A stretch of DNA of 64,000 nucleotides from Streptomyces parvulus (GCF_014648855.1 NZ_BMRX01000003.1:310001-374000); one strand, 5' to 3'; numbered from the stretch's first letter, positions 42,978 through 51,635 are shown. A program made the numbers and translations. Notes: generated from the letters alone by a model not told the origin.

Positions 42978-44066
42978 TCAGGGCTTGGGCAGGCCGGCCA
43001 GGTCGGCCAGCGCGGACCGGTGGGTGCCCGCGGCACCGTAGGCGATCGAGTCGGCCTTGGCCCGCTTCAGGTACAGGTGGACCGGGTGCTCCCAGGTCAT
43101 GCCGATGCCGCCGTGCAGCTGCAGCGCCTCCTCGGCGGCGCGGACGGCCACTTGGGCCGCGTAGGCCTGGGCCACGGCGACGGCCACGTCGGTGTCCGCG
43201 CCCGTGGTCAGCGCGTCGGCCGCGTTGCGGGCGGCGGCGCGCAGGCCGGCCACCTCCAGCCAGAGCCGGGCGAGCCGGTGCTTGAGTGCCTGGAAGCCGC
43301 CGACCTGGCGGTTGAACTGCTTGCGCTCCTTCAGGTAGCGGACGGTCTCGGTGAGCAGCCAGTCGGCGAGGCCCAGTTGCTCGGAGGCGAGCAGTCCGGC
43401 GCCGGACCGCAGGGCGCGCCGGACCGCGGGTGCGGAGTCGCCGAGCCGGCGGCCGGGGGCGGCTTCGAGGGTGACCCGGGCCAGTGGCCGGGTGAGGTCC
43501 AGGGACGTCTGCGGGGTGACGGTCGCGTCGGTGGCCCGGACGGCGTACAGCCCCCCGTCGTCGGCGGGCACCAGCAGGACGTCGGCCGCGGCCGCGTCGG
43601 CAATGCCGGTCAGCTCACCGTGCAGGGCGTCGCCTTCGAGCCGGACTCCGGGGACGGGACCGCCGGGTGCGACGTGCAGGCCGACGGCGAGGACGGCGAC
43701 GGAGGTCGCGGAGGCCACCTCGGTGAGCAGGTCGTCGGCCCCGCAGGCCAGCAGCGCCTCGGTGGCCACGACGGCGCTCGTCAGGTACGGCACCGGCGCG
43801 ACCGCGCGCCCCAGCTCCTCCAGGACCACGGCGGCCTCCCGGTGGGTGGCGCCCTGGCCGCCCAGCTCCTCGGGGACCAGCAGGCCGGCGAGGCCCATCG
43901 GGCCGGCGAGCGACTTCCACAGCGACACGTCGTGCGGGCTCGCCGACTCGGTGCGGGTGATCACGTCCGCCGGGTCGCAGTGGTCGGTGAGCAGGTCCCG
44001 GACGGCGGCGCGCAGGGCGTCCTCCTCCTCCGAGTAGAGCAGAGCGGGTTCCGGCTGTGCGCTCAT
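42978..44066 (-). CDS. acyl-CoA dehydrogenase (short form)
   Basis: A 362-aa flavoprotein, third gene of a minus-strand operon. It follows the acyl-CoA dehydrogenase plan: N-terminal helices with EEDALRAAVRDLLTDH, LLVPEELGGQGATHREAAVVLEELGRA, a middle beta-domain, and the C-terminal four-helix bundle (KERKQFNRQVGGFQALKHR, QLHGGIGMTWEHPVHLYLKR). The middle domain is short and lacks the usual S-E-P-x-x-G-S-D, as in the smaller FadE subunits that pair with a full-size partner. ATGA overlap with the gene before it suggests the two form a heteromeric alpha2beta2-type enzyme, as known for steroid and other mycobacterial dehydrogenases. Substrate unknown. Confidence 0.9.
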   Translation of the reverse strand: MSAQPEPALLYSEEEDALRAAVRDLLTDHCDPADVITRTESASPHDVSLWKSLAGPMGLAGLLVPEELGGQGATHREAAVVLEELGRAVAPVPYLTSAVVATEALLACGADDLLTEVASATSVAVLAVGLHVAPGGPVPGVRLEGDALHGELTGIADAAAADVLLVPADDGGLYAVRATDATVTPQTSLDLTRPLARVTLEAAPGRRLGDSAPAVRRALRSGAGLLASEQLGLADWLLTETVRYLKERKQFNRQVGGFQALKHRLARLWLEVAGLRAAARNAADALTTGADTDVAVAVAQAYAAQVAVRAAEEALQLHGGIGMTWEHPVHLYLKRAKADSIAYGAAGTHRSALADLAGLPKP

Positions 44067-45244
44067 CGGGCGAGGTCCTTCCATGCGACGTCCTTGTCGG
44101 TGCGCGGCTCGGCGGGGAGGCCCAGGACGCGTTCGGCGACGATGTTGAGCAGGACCTCGCTGGTCCCGCCCTCGATGCTGTTGCCCTTGGAGCGCAGATA
44201 GCGGTACCCGGCGTCGCGGCCGGTGAAGTCGACCAGCTCGGGGCGGCGCATCGTCCAGTCGTCGTACAGCAGGCCCTCCTCGCCGAGGAGTTCGACCTCC
44301 AGGCCGCTGATCTCCTGGTTGAGCCGGGCGAAGTTCAGCTTCATGCCCGCGCCCTCGGGTCCGGGCTGCCCGGCCACCAGCTGCTGGCGCAGCCGTACAC
44401 CGGTGAGCCGGGCGACCTCCGCCTCGACCCACAGGCCGAGCAGCCGCTGGTGCAGGTCGTGGGTGCGCAGCTCGGGGCGTTCGCGCCAGGTCGCGGCGAT
44501 CTTGCCGATCATGCCGCCCTCGCGGGGGATCGGGGTACCGCCGATGGCCACGCGCTCGTTGTTGAGCGTGGTCTGCGCGACCCGCCAGCCGTCGCCGATC
44601 TCCCCCAGGCGCCGGGAGTCGGGGATGCGGACGCCGGTGAGGAAGACCTCGTTGAACTCGGCCTCGCCGGTGATCTGGCGCAGCGGGCGCACCTCGACAC
44701 CGGGGTCGGTCATGTCGCAGACGAAGTAGGTGATGCCCCGGTGCTTGGGCAGGTCCGGGTCGGTACGGGCGATGAGGATGGCCCAGCGGGCGAGGTGCGC
44801 GCTGGAGGTCCACACCTTCTGCCCGTCGACGACCCAGTGGTCGCCCTCGCGGACGGCCCGGGTGCCGAGCGCGGCGAGGTCGGATCCGGCGCCCGGCTCG
44901 CTGAACAGCTGGCACCACACCTCCTCGCCGGTCCACAGCGGGCGCAGCAGCCGCCGCTTCTGCTCCTCGGTGCCGTACTGGAGGATCGTCGGGGCGGCCA
45001 TGCCGAGGCCGATGCCGATCCGCCGGGGGTCGTTGTCGGGGGCGCCCGCGGCCGTCAGTTCGGCGTCGACGACGGCCTGGAGGGCGCGGGGGGCGCCGAG
45101 TCCACCGAGGCCCCGCGGGTAGTGCACCCAGGCGAGCCCGGCGTCGAAGCGGGCGCGCAGGAAGTCCACGCGGTCCGTGGTCCCCGGCGGATGTGCGGCC
45201 AGCAACTCCTGCGTGAGGGCGCGCAGTTCGGCTGCGTCGGTCAT
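44063..45244 (-). CDS. acyl-CoA dehydrogenase (full-size subunit)
   Basis: A 393-aa flavoprotein. FAD/substrate motifs CQLFSEPGAGSD and VDGQKVWTSSAH are intact in the beta-domain, and the helical domain ends with GGTSEVLLNIVAERVLGLP. GLGMAAPTILQYGTEEQK and the long N-terminal half are typical. Catalytic base Glu is not at the usual medium-chain position (KGNSIEGGTSE), which is frequent in actinobacterial FadE pairs. It overlaps the genes on both sides by four bases, so all three are translated as a unit. Confidence 0.92.
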   Translation of the reverse strand: MTDAAELRALTQELLAAHPPGTTDRVDFLRARFDAGLAWVHYPRGLGGLGAPRALQAVVDAELTAAGAPDNDPRRIGIGLGMAAPTILQYGTEEQKRRLLRPLWTGEEVWCQLFSEPGAGSDLAALGTRAVREGDHWVVDGQKVWTSSAHLARWAILIARTDPDLPKHRGITYFVCDMTDPGVEVRPLRQITGEAEFNEVFLTGVRIPDSRRLGEIGDGWRVAQTTLNNERVAIGGTPIPREGGMIGKIAATWRERPELRTHDLHQRLLGLWVEAEVARLTGVRLRQQLVAGQPGPEGAGMKLNFARLNQEISGLEVELLGEEGLLYDDWTMRRPELVDFTGRDAGYRYLRSKGNSIEGGTSEVLLNIVAERVLGLPAEPRTDKDVAWKDLAR

Positions 45245-46221
45245 GCGGTGGCTCCCTTCTCCGGCGTCGCGGGCACGACGGCGACCCGACCGGTGGTCCT
45301 GCCGTCGGCGACGCGCTGCACGGCGTCCGCCGCCCCGGCGAGCGGCACCCGTTCGCTCACCAGCGGCTTGATCGCGCCGCGCGCGGCCAGGGCGGTGAGC
45401 TGCTCGTGGCAGTGCGCGACCAGCTTCGGGTCCTTGGTGTTGTAGAGGCCCCAGTGCAGGCCGAGGATCGCGTAGTTCTTCACCAGGGCGTGGTTCAGGG
45501 CGGGGCTGGGGATGGTGCCGCTCGCGAAACCGACGACGACGATCCGGCCCTCGAAGGCGACGGTCTTGGCGGACTGGGTGTAGGCCTGGCCGCCCACCGG
45601 GTCGTAGACCACGTCCGCGCCCCGGCCGCCGGTGGCCTCCTTGACGGCGGCGACGACGTCCTCGGCGTGTCGGTCGACGACCGTGTCGCAGCCCAGTTCC
45701 CGGGCGACGGCGGCCTTCTCGGGCCCTCCCACGACGCCGATGACGGTGGCGCCGGCGGCCTTGCCGAGCTGGACGGCCGCGCTGCCGACCCCGCCGGCGG
45801 CGGCGTGCACCAGCAGGGTCTCGCCGGCCTCCAGGCGGGCGCGGCGGTGCAGGCCGAACCAGCCGGTCTGGTAGCCGATGTGCAGGGCCGCGGCCTCGGC
45901 GTCGTCCAGCGCGTCCGGCGCGGGCAGCAGGGCGCGGGCGTCGGCGAGGGCGTACTCGGCGAAGCCGCCGTGCGGCAGCGCGGGGTTGGCGATGACGCGC
46001 CGCCCGTCCTCGGTCTCGCCGCAGATCTCCACCCCGGGCGTGAACGGCAGGGGGGGCCTGACCTGGTACTGGCCCCGGCAGAGCAGGGCGTCCGGGAAGT
46101 TGATGTTGGCGGCGCGGACCCTCAGCAGGACCTGGCCGTCGGCGGGCGTGGGGGGCGCCACGTCCGCGAGGCGCATCACCTCGCCCGGCTCGCCGTTCTC
46201 GTGCACCTGCCATGCCTGCAT
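45241..46221 (-). CDS. NADPH:quinone oxidoreductase family protein (zinc-free MDR)
   Basis: A 326-aa medium-chain reductase. The GroES-like half has INFPDALLCRGQYQVRPPLPFTPGVEICGE; the Rossmann half has HAAAGGVGSAAVQLGKAAGA, the NADPH loop. Zinc-ligand cysteines of alcohol dehydrogenases are absent, as expected for QorA-type enzymes. As first gene of an operon with two acyl-CoA dehydrogenases it may reduce an enoyl-CoA or quinone intermediate of the same catabolic route. GGAGG precedes ATG 46221. Confidence 0.9.
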   Translation of the reverse strand: MQAWQVHENGEPGEVMRLADVAPPTPADGQVLLRVRAANINFPDALLCRGQYQVRPPLPFTPGVEICGETEDGRRVIANPALPHGGFAEYALADARALLPAPDALDDAEAAALHIGYQTGWFGLHRRARLEAGETLLVHAAAGGVGSAAVQLGKAAGATVIGVVGGPEKAAVARELGCDTVVDRHAEDVVAAVKEATGGRGADVVYDPVGGQAYTQSAKTVAFEGRIVVVGFASGTIPSPALNHALVKNYAILGLHWGLYNTKDPKLVAHCHEQLTALAARGAIKPLVSERVPLAGAADAVQRVADGRTTGRVAVVPATPEKGATA

Positions 46222-46263
46222 GCGGGGCCTCCACCGACTGCGTCGTCCGTCCGGGTCACTCGC

Positions 46264-46280
46264 ATACTAAGCGGTCGCTT
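46264..46280 (-). promoter_or_regulatory. promoter -10 with overlapping TetR-like operator
   Basis: Read on the minus strand, TAGTAT (46269-46264) is a good -10 for the operon, start near 46257. It adjoins AAGCGGTCGCTT (46269-46280), a palindrome with 5-bp arms and GT centre, typical of TetR-family sites in fatty-acid or steroid promoters. The -35 is weak. Confidence 0.5.
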
Positions 46281-46346
46281 GCCGATCGGGGAACAGCTCG
46301 CGCGCGGTCGTACGTCACGCCCCGCGCAGGCGCCCCCGGCGCGCCG

Positions 46347-46922
46347 TCACTCGCGGGCGGCGGGCCGCGCCCGTACGTGCATCCGCTCCCCCTGCGGGCC
46401 GAAGAGGCTGAGGAACTCCACCGGCCCCTCCCCCGTCGACCCGAACCAGTGCGGCACCCGGGTGTCGAACTCGGCGGCCTCGCCCGCCGAGAGCACCACG
46501 TCGTGGTCGCCCAGCACGAGGCGCAGCCGGCCCGAGAGGATGTAGAGCCACTCGTAGCCCTCGTGGGTGCGCGGGTCGGGCTCCTCCTTGCGGGCGGGCT
46601 CCAGGACCTTGAAGGCCTGGAGTCCGCCCGGCTGGCGGGTGAGCGGCCAGTGGGTGCGGCCGTGGCGCACGATCGGCTTCGACCGCACGCGGGGGTCTCC
46701 GACCGGCGGGGCGCCGACCAGTTCGTCCAGCGGCACCTGGTGGGCCTGGGCGATCGGCAGCAGCAGTTCGAGGCTCGGTCTGCGCAGGCCCGACTCCAGC
46801 CGGGAGAGGGTGCTGACGGAGATGCCGGTGGTCTCGGAGAGGGCGGCCAGGGTCACCTCGCGCTCCTTGCGGAGCTGGCGGAGCCGGGGGCCGACACCGG
46901 CGAGGACGTCGTCTGCGGTCAT
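46347..46922 (-). CDS. XRE-family regulator with C-terminal cupin
   Basis: A 191-aa regulator: helix-turn-helix at 12-66 (LRQLRKEREVTLAALSETTG, ISVSTLSRLESGLRRPS) and a cupin from about 110 (HEGYEWLYILSGRLRLVLGDHDVVLSAGEAAEFD, HWFG). The cupin probably binds a small ligand. It is divergent from the FAD reductase gene and 125 bases upstream of the oxidoreductase operon on the same strand. The start codon sits at the predicted transcription start, so the mRNA seems leaderless. Confidence 0.9.
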   Translation of the reverse strand: MTADDVLAGVGPRLRQLRKEREVTLAALSETTGISVSTLSRLESGLRRPSLELLLPIAQAHQVPLDELVGAPPVGDPRVRSKPIVRHGRTHWPLTRQPGGLQAFKVLEPARKEEPDPRTHEGYEWLYILSGRLRLVLGDHDVVLSAGEAAEFDTRVPHWFGSTGEGPVEFLSLFGPQGERMHVRARPAARE

Positions 46923-46928
46923 GTGAAT

Positions 46929-46957
46929 ATTGCAGATTCGGCAACAAGATTTGTCAA
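46929..46957 (-). promoter_or_regulatory. consensus promoter giving a leaderless XRE-cupin transcript
   Basis: On the minus strand TTGACA (46957-46952) and TGCAAT (46934-46929) are separated by 17 bases. Transcription would start at 46923/46922, the A of the ATG. The -10 zone carries TTGCAGATTCGGCAA, an inverted repeat that could be the protein's own operator. Confidence 0.65.
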
Positions 46958-46998
46958 TCCCGGAGGGATGGGCGACCTTCGCGGTGGAGGTGGTCACC

Positions 46999-47964
46999 AT
47001 GACCCAGAACGTCACCCCTACCGAGAACAAGGACCTGACCGGGACGTACGACGTGGTCGTCGTGGGCGGCGGTGCCGCCGGGCTGTCCGCGGCGCTGGTG
47101 CTGGGCCGGGCCCGGCTGCGCGCCCTCGTCGTCGACGCCGGGGAGCCGCGCAACGCGCCCTCGGACCACATGCAGGGCTACCTGACCCGGGACGGCATGG
47201 CCCCCGCCGAGTTCCTGGCGCTGGGCCGCGAGGAGATCGCGCGCTACGGCGTGGAGCTGGTCCGGGACCGGGCGGTCGACGTGTCCCGCGACGGGGACTT
47301 CGCGGTGCGGCTGGCCGGCGGGGAGACCGTGCGCGGCCGTCGCCTGATCGTCACCACCGGGCTCAGGGACGAGCTGCCGGCCGTGCCCGGCGTCGCGGAG
47401 CGGTTCGGCCGGGACGTGCTGCACTGCCCGTTCTGCCACGGCTGGGAGGTGCGCGGTGAGCGGTTCGGCGTGCTCGCCACCACCCCGCTCAGCGTGCACC
47501 AGGCGCTGATGGTGTCCGGCTGGTCGGACGACGTGACGCTGTTCCTGCACACGGTCGCCGAGCGGGAGCTGAGCGACGACGACCTGCGCCGGCTCGCCGC
47601 GGCGGGCGTCAAGGTGGTCCCCGGCGAGGTCGCCGGCCTGCGGGTCGAGGACGACCGGCTCACCGGCGTCCGGCTGGCGGACGGTACCGCGCACGACCGC
47701 TCGGTCCTCTTCGTCGCCCCGAAGGCCGTGCCGCAGACCGGCCTGATGGAGCGGCTGGGCGCCGAACTCCAGGAGACGCCGTTCGGCGCGTACCCGGTGG
47801 TGGACCCGACCGGCCGCACCTCCGTCCCGGGCGTGTGGACGGCGGGCAACGCGATGGGCTTCGCCGAGCAGGTCGTCCACGCGGCCAGCGGGGGCTACCG
47901 CGCGGCCGCCGCGGTCGTCGGCGACCTGATCATGTCGGACCTCGACGCGGCGATCGCCGGGTGA
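46999..47964 (+). CDS. thioredoxin-reductase-like NAD(P)/FAD oxidoreductase
   Basis: A 321-aa two-dinucleotide-fold flavoprotein. GGGAAGLSAAL binds FAD, the redox pair is C-P-F-C (HCPFCHGWE), and GVWTAGNAMGF is the second FAD motif. The usual NADPH motif GxGxxA is replaced by GVLATTPLSVHQAL, so it may not use NADPH as thioredoxin reductases do; such proteins include ferredoxin-dependent and dithiol oxidases of the HlmI/GliT/DepH type. GGAGG 8 bases before ATG 46999. It is divergent from the XRE-cupin gene and may be its target. Confidence 0.88.
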   Translation: MTQNVTPTENKDLTGTYDVVVVGGGAAGLSAALVLGRARLRALVVDAGEPRNAPSDHMQGYLTRDGMAPAEFLALGREEIARYGVELVRDRAVDVSRDGDFAVRLAGGETVRGRRLIVTTGLRDELPAVPGVAERFGRDVLHCPFCHGWEVRGERFGVLATTPLSVHQALMVSGWSDDVTLFLHTVAERELSDDDLRRLAAAGVKVVPGEVAGLRVEDDRLTGVRLADGTAHDRSVLFVAPKAVPQTGLMERLGAELQETPFGAYPVVDPTGRTSVPGVWTAGNAMGFAEQVVHAASGGYRAAAAVVGDLIMSDLDAAIAG

Positions 47965-48014
47965 GCGGGGGCGTACCTCGCGAGGGAGCGGGTGAGCGGG
48001 GGCGTACCTCGCGA
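47958..48014 (+). repeat. 26-bp direct repeat, 31-base period
   Basis: Bases 47958-47983 are repeated exactly at 47989-48014. The first copy contains the stop codon of the reductase gene. A shorter third copy of GGGTGAGCG begins at 48021, and further GTGAGCG words follow up to 48090. The array lies in the gap before the DNA ligase gene. Confidence 0.8.
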
Positions 48015-48118
48015 AGAGGCGGGTGAGCGCGGGCGCGCCCGGGAGCGGGCGTGCGTCCGACGTGAGCGGGCGTGTGTCCGAGGGTGTGAGCCCGGCCTCT
48101 CCGGTGCACCCTGAGGGC

Positions 48119-49657
48119 ATGCTGCTTGCCCGGTTGGCCCAGGTGTCGCGGGAGGTCGCCGGCACCTCGGCGCGGTCCCGGAAGACCGCCCTGCTCGCGG
48201 AGCTGTTCCGGGAGGCGGAGGCGGCGGACGTGCCGGTCGTCATCCCCTATCTGGCGGGACGCCTCCCGCAGGGCAGGATCGGCGTCGGCTGGAAGGTGCT
48301 GAGCCGCCCGGTCGCGCCGGCCGACGAGCCCACGCTCACGGTCCGCGACGTGGACGCCCGGCTCACCGCCCTCGCGTCGGTGACCGGCACCGGTTCGCAG
48401 GCCGAGCGGGCGCGGCTGATCGGCGAGCTGATGGGCGCGGCCACCGAGGACGAGCAGCGCTTCCTGACCGGCCTGCTCACCGGCGAGGTCCGCCAGGGAG
48501 CCCTGGACGCGGCCGCCGTCGAGGGCCTGGCCGCGGCGACCGAGGCGCCGTCGGCGGACGTACGCCGGGCGGTGATGCTCGCCGGTTCCCTCCAGGCGGT
48601 GGCCGAGGCCCTGCTCGCGGACGGTCCCGGCGCCCTTTCCCGGTTCCGGCTCACCGTGGGCCGGCCCGTGCTGCCGATGCTGGCGCACAGCGCCTCCTCG
48701 GTCGCCGAGGCGGTCGGCAAGCTGGGAACCTGCGCGGTCGAGGAGAAGCTGGACGGCATCCGCGTCCAGGTGCACCGCGACGGCGGCACCGTCCGCCTCT
48801 ACACCCGCACCCTGGACGACATCACCGACCGGCTCCCCGAGGTGACCGAGGCGGCCCTCGCCCTGCCCGGCGAGCGGTTCATCCTGGACGGCGAGGTGCT
48901 CTCCCTGGACGGGAGCGGCCGCCCCCGGTCCTTCCAGGAGACCGCCGGACGGGTCGGCTCCCGCACCGACGTGGCGACCGCCTCGCGGACGGTCCCGGTC
49001 TCCGCGGTGTTCTTCGACGCGCTCTCCGTCGACGGCCACGACCTGCTCGACCTGCCGCTCACCGACCGGCACGCGGAGCTGGCCCGGCTGGTCCCCGAGC
49101 CCGAACGGGTGCGGCGCACCCTGGTCGGCGGGCCCGAGGACACACCGGCCGCCGAGGAGTTCCTGGCCGAGACCCTGCGGCGCGGCCACGAGGGCGTCGT
49201 CGTCAAGGGACTCGACGCCGGCTACAGCGCGGGCCGCCGCGGCGCGTCCTGGCTCAAGGTCAAGCCCGTCCACACGCTCGACCTGGTCGTGCTCGCCGCC
49301 GAGTGGGGCCACGGCCGCCGCACCGGCAGGCTGTCCAACCTCCACCTGGGCGCCCGCACGGCCGACGGCTCCTTCGCGATGCTCGGCAAGACCTTCAAGG
49401 GCCTGACGGACGCGCTGCTGGCCTGGCAGACCGAGCGTCTCGGCCGGCTGGCCGTCGAGGAGCACCCCTGGGGCGTGACCGTACGCCCCGAACTCGTCGT
49501 CGAGATCGCCTACGACGGCCTCCAGCGCTCCACCCGCTACCCGGCCGGCGTCACCCTGCGCTTCGCCCGCGTCGTGCGCTACCGCGAGGACAAGCGGGCC
49601 GAGGACGCGGACACCGTGGACACCCTGCTCGCCACGCACCCGGGGGTCGCCCCGTGA
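48119..49657 (+). CDS. ligB: ATP-dependent DNA ligase, LigB type
   Basis: A 512-aa ligase. The nucleotidyl lysine is in EEKLDGIRVQ (K-x-D-G, motif I); motif III GRPRSFQETAGR/FFDALS, motif IV HEGVVVKG and motif V SWLKVKPVH follow, then an OB-fold with TFKGLTDALLAWQ and RFARVVRYREDK. The N-terminal helical DNA-binding domain (residues 1-190) and overall sequence match mycobacterial LigB. LigB is not essential where the NAD ligase LigA is present and is thought to act in repair. ATG 48119 is chosen (GAGGG just upstream); a GTG at 48083 is possible. Overlaps the NUDIX gene by four bases. Confidence 0.94.
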   Translation: MLLARLAQVSREVAGTSARSRKTALLAELFREAEAADVPVVIPYLAGRLPQGRIGVGWKVLSRPVAPADEPTLTVRDVDARLTALASVTGTGSQAERARLIGELMGAATEDEQRFLTGLLTGEVRQGALDAAAVEGLAAATEAPSADVRRAVMLAGSLQAVAEALLADGPGALSRFRLTVGRPVLPMLAHSASSVAEAVGKLGTCAVEEKLDGIRVQVHRDGGTVRLYTRTLDDITDRLPEVTEAALALPGERFILDGEVLSLDGSGRPRSFQETAGRVGSRTDVATASRTVPVSAVFFDALSVDGHDLLDLPLTDRHAELARLVPEPERVRRTLVGGPEDTPAAEEFLAETLRRGHEGVVVKGLDAGYSAGRRGASWLKVKPVHTLDLVVLAAEWGHGRRTGRLSNLHLGARTADGSFAMLGKTFKGLTDALLAWQTERLGRLAVEEHPWGVTVRPELVVEIAYDGLQRSTRYPAGVTLRFARVVRYREDKRAEDADTVDTLLATHPGVAP

Positions 49658-50115
49658 GGCGCAGCGCGGGCCTGCTGCTGCACCGCCGCGGCCCGGGTGC
49701 GCAGCTCCAGGTGCTCCTCGGACACATGGGCGGCCCGTTCTACGCACGCCGCGAGGCCGGCGCGTGGACGGTCCCCAAGGGCGAGTACGACGCGGCGGAG
49801 CCCGCCTGGGACGCGGCCCGGCGGGAGTTCGAGGAGGAGCTGGGGCTGCCGCCGCCCGAGGGGGAGGCCGTCCCGCTGGGCGAGGTGCGGCAGGCGGGCG
49901 GGAAGGTCGTCACGGTCTGGGCCGTCGAGGCCGACCTCGACCCGGCGGCGGTCGTACCCGGCACCTTCACCATGGAGTGGCCGCCCCGCTCGGGCCGGAC
50001 CGAGGAGTTCCCCGAACTGGACCGGGTCGCCTGGTTTCCGCTGGACCGGGCGCGCGAGGTGATCGTGAAGGCGCAGGCCGCGTTTCTCGACCGGCTGGCT
50101 GAGCACTCGCACTGA
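49654..50115 (+). CDS. NUDIX hydrolase coupled to DNA ligase
   Basis: A 153-aa NUDIX protein. The Nudix box is complete: Gly in GEYDAAE, then ARREFEEELGL (G-x5-E-x7-REUxEExGU). It hydrolyses a nucleoside diphosphate linked to another group, with magnesium bound by the Glu residues. The start GTG overlaps the ligase stop, so it is probably made with LigB and may remove a damaged nucleotide or an adenylylated by-product; that role is inference. A similar NUDIX gene follows this ligase in other Streptomyces, as far as remembered. Confidence 0.9.
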   Translation: MRRSAGLLLHRRGPGAQLQVLLGHMGGPFYARREAGAWTVPKGEYDAAEPAWDAARREFEEELGLPPPEGEAVPLGEVRQAGGKVVTVWAVEADLDPAAVVPGTFTMEWPPRSGRTEEFPELDRVAWFPLDRAREVIVKAQAAFLDRLAEHSH

Positions 50116-50223
50116 CAGAGGCGACACGGCGCGGGAAGGTCCCGCACCTGACCCGTCCGCGTTGCGGCGCCCCGCGCCACGCGCCAGGGTCGAAGCACCA
50201 GCCAGCACCCAGGGAGGTCGGTC

Positions 50224-51609
50224 ATGCCCATCGCGACGGTGAATCCGGCGGACGGCGAGACGCTCAGGATGTACGAGGCCATGGGCGAGGAGGAGATCGA
50301 GCGCCGGATCCAGCTCGCGGAGGCCACCTTCCGCACGTACCGGACGACGGCGTTCGACGAGCGCGCCCGGCTCATGCGGCGGGCCGCCGACATCCTGGAG
50401 GCGGACCAGGACGAGATCGGGCGGGTCATCACGACGGAGATGGGCAAGCCGGTCAAGCAGGCCCGCGCCGAGGCCGCCAAGTGCGCGAAGACGATGCGCT
50501 GGTACGCGGACCACGCGGCCTCCCTGCTCGCCGACGAGGAGCCCGCGGAGTCCGACGTGAAGGACTCCGGCGCCTCCCGGGCCCTGGTCCGCTACCGGCC
50601 GCTGGGGCCGGTGCTCGCGGTGATGCCGTGGAACTTCCCGCTCTGGCAGGTGATCCGGTTCGCGGCGCCCGCGCTGATGGCGGGCAACGTGGGCCTCCTC
50701 AAGCACGCCTCGAACGTCCCGCAGACCGCGCTGTACCTGGAGGACCTGTTCCACCGGGCCGGCTTCCCCGAGGGCTGCTTCCAGACCCTGCTCATCGGCT
50801 CCGCCGAGGTGGACGCCGTCCTGCGCGACGAGCGGGTGCGGGCCGCCACCCTCACCGGCAGCGAGCCGGCCGGCCGCGCGGTCGCCGCCACCGCCGGAGA
50901 GATGATCAAGAAGACGGTGCTGGAGCTGGGTGGCAGCGACCCCTTCGTCGTCATGCCGTCCGCCGACGTGGACCGGGCCGCCGAGGTGGCCGTCACCGCG
51001 CGCACGCAGAACGCCGGGCAGTCCTGCATCGCCGCCAAGCGCTTCATCGTGCACACGGACGTGTACGACGCCTTCGTGGAGCGCTTCACCGAGGGCATGC
51101 GGGCGCTGCGGGTCGGCGACCCGATGGAGGAGGAGACCGAGGTCGGGCCGCTCTCCAGCGAGCAGGGCCTGAACGACGTGATGGAGCTGGTCGACGACGC
51201 CAAGCGCTCCGGTGCGACGGTGCTGTGCGGTGGCGAACGCCCCGAGGGACCGGGCTGGTACTACCCGCCGACCGTGCTCGCCGACGTCACGCGCGAGATG
51301 CGCATCCACCGCGAGGAGGCCTTCGGCCCCGTCGCCACGCTGTACCGGGTGACCGACCTGGACGAGGCGGTGCTGATCGCCAACGACACGGACTTCGGCC
51401 TCAGTTCCAACGTCTGGACCCGCGACGACGCCGATGTGGACCGCTTCGTACGGGATCTGGAGGCGGGCGGCGTCTACGTCAACGGGATGACCGCGTCCCA
51501 TCCGGCGTTCCCGTTCGGCGGCGTCAAGCGGTCCGGCTACGGGCGTGAGCTGTCCGGTCACGGAATCCGGGAGTTCTGCAACATCACCACCGTATGGCAC
51601 GGAGCGTGA
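50224..51609 (+). CDS. gabD1: NADP-dependent succinate-semialdehyde dehydrogenase
   Basis: A 461-aa ALDH of the short GabD1 type, turning succinic semialdehyde into succinate. Motifs: MPWNFPLWQ, LTGSEPAGR, general base Glu in LELGGSDPF, nucleophile Cys in NAGQSCIAAKR, EAFGPVATL, and FGGVKRSGYGRELS. The 461-residue length and the GQSCIAAKRF context are those of the NADP enzymes. GGGAGG lies 6 bases before ATG 50224. Located 108 bases after the NUDIX gene with its own leader. Confidence 0.9.
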   Translation: MPIATVNPADGETLRMYEAMGEEEIERRIQLAEATFRTYRTTAFDERARLMRRAADILEADQDEIGRVITTEMGKPVKQARAEAAKCAKTMRWYADHAASLLADEEPAESDVKDSGASRALVRYRPLGPVLAVMPWNFPLWQVIRFAAPALMAGNVGLLKHASNVPQTALYLEDLFHRAGFPEGCFQTLLIGSAEVDAVLRDERVRAATLTGSEPAGRAVAATAGEMIKKTVLELGGSDPFVVMPSADVDRAAEVAVTARTQNAGQSCIAAKRFIVHTDVYDAFVERFTEGMRALRVGDPMEEETEVGPLSSEQGLNDVMELVDDAKRSGATVLCGGERPEGPGWYYPPTVLADVTREMRIHREEAFGPVATLYRVTDLDEAVLIANDTDFGLSSNVWTRDDADVDRFVRDLEAGGVYVNGMTASHPAFPFGGVKRSGYGRELSGHGIREFCNITTVWHGA

Positions 51610-51621
51610 GCCTTCCGCGAC

Positions 51622-51635
51622 TACGATCCCCATTG
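51622..51635 (+). promoter_or_regulatory. -10 element giving a probable leaderless transcript
   Basis: TACGAT at 51622-51627 places the start of transcription at 51634-51635, the G of the GTG start; no ribosome site is present. The -35 position is weak. Confidence 0.4.

Noticed and set aside
42978..44936. Acyl-CoA dehydrogenase extended to 652 codons
   Set aside because: The first 290 codons are a shadow of the upstream dehydrogenase; the ATG at 44066 overlaps its stop and starts a proper protein.
47958..48090. CRISPR-like array
   Set aside because: Only two full copies with a 5-base gap, no spacers and no cas genes.
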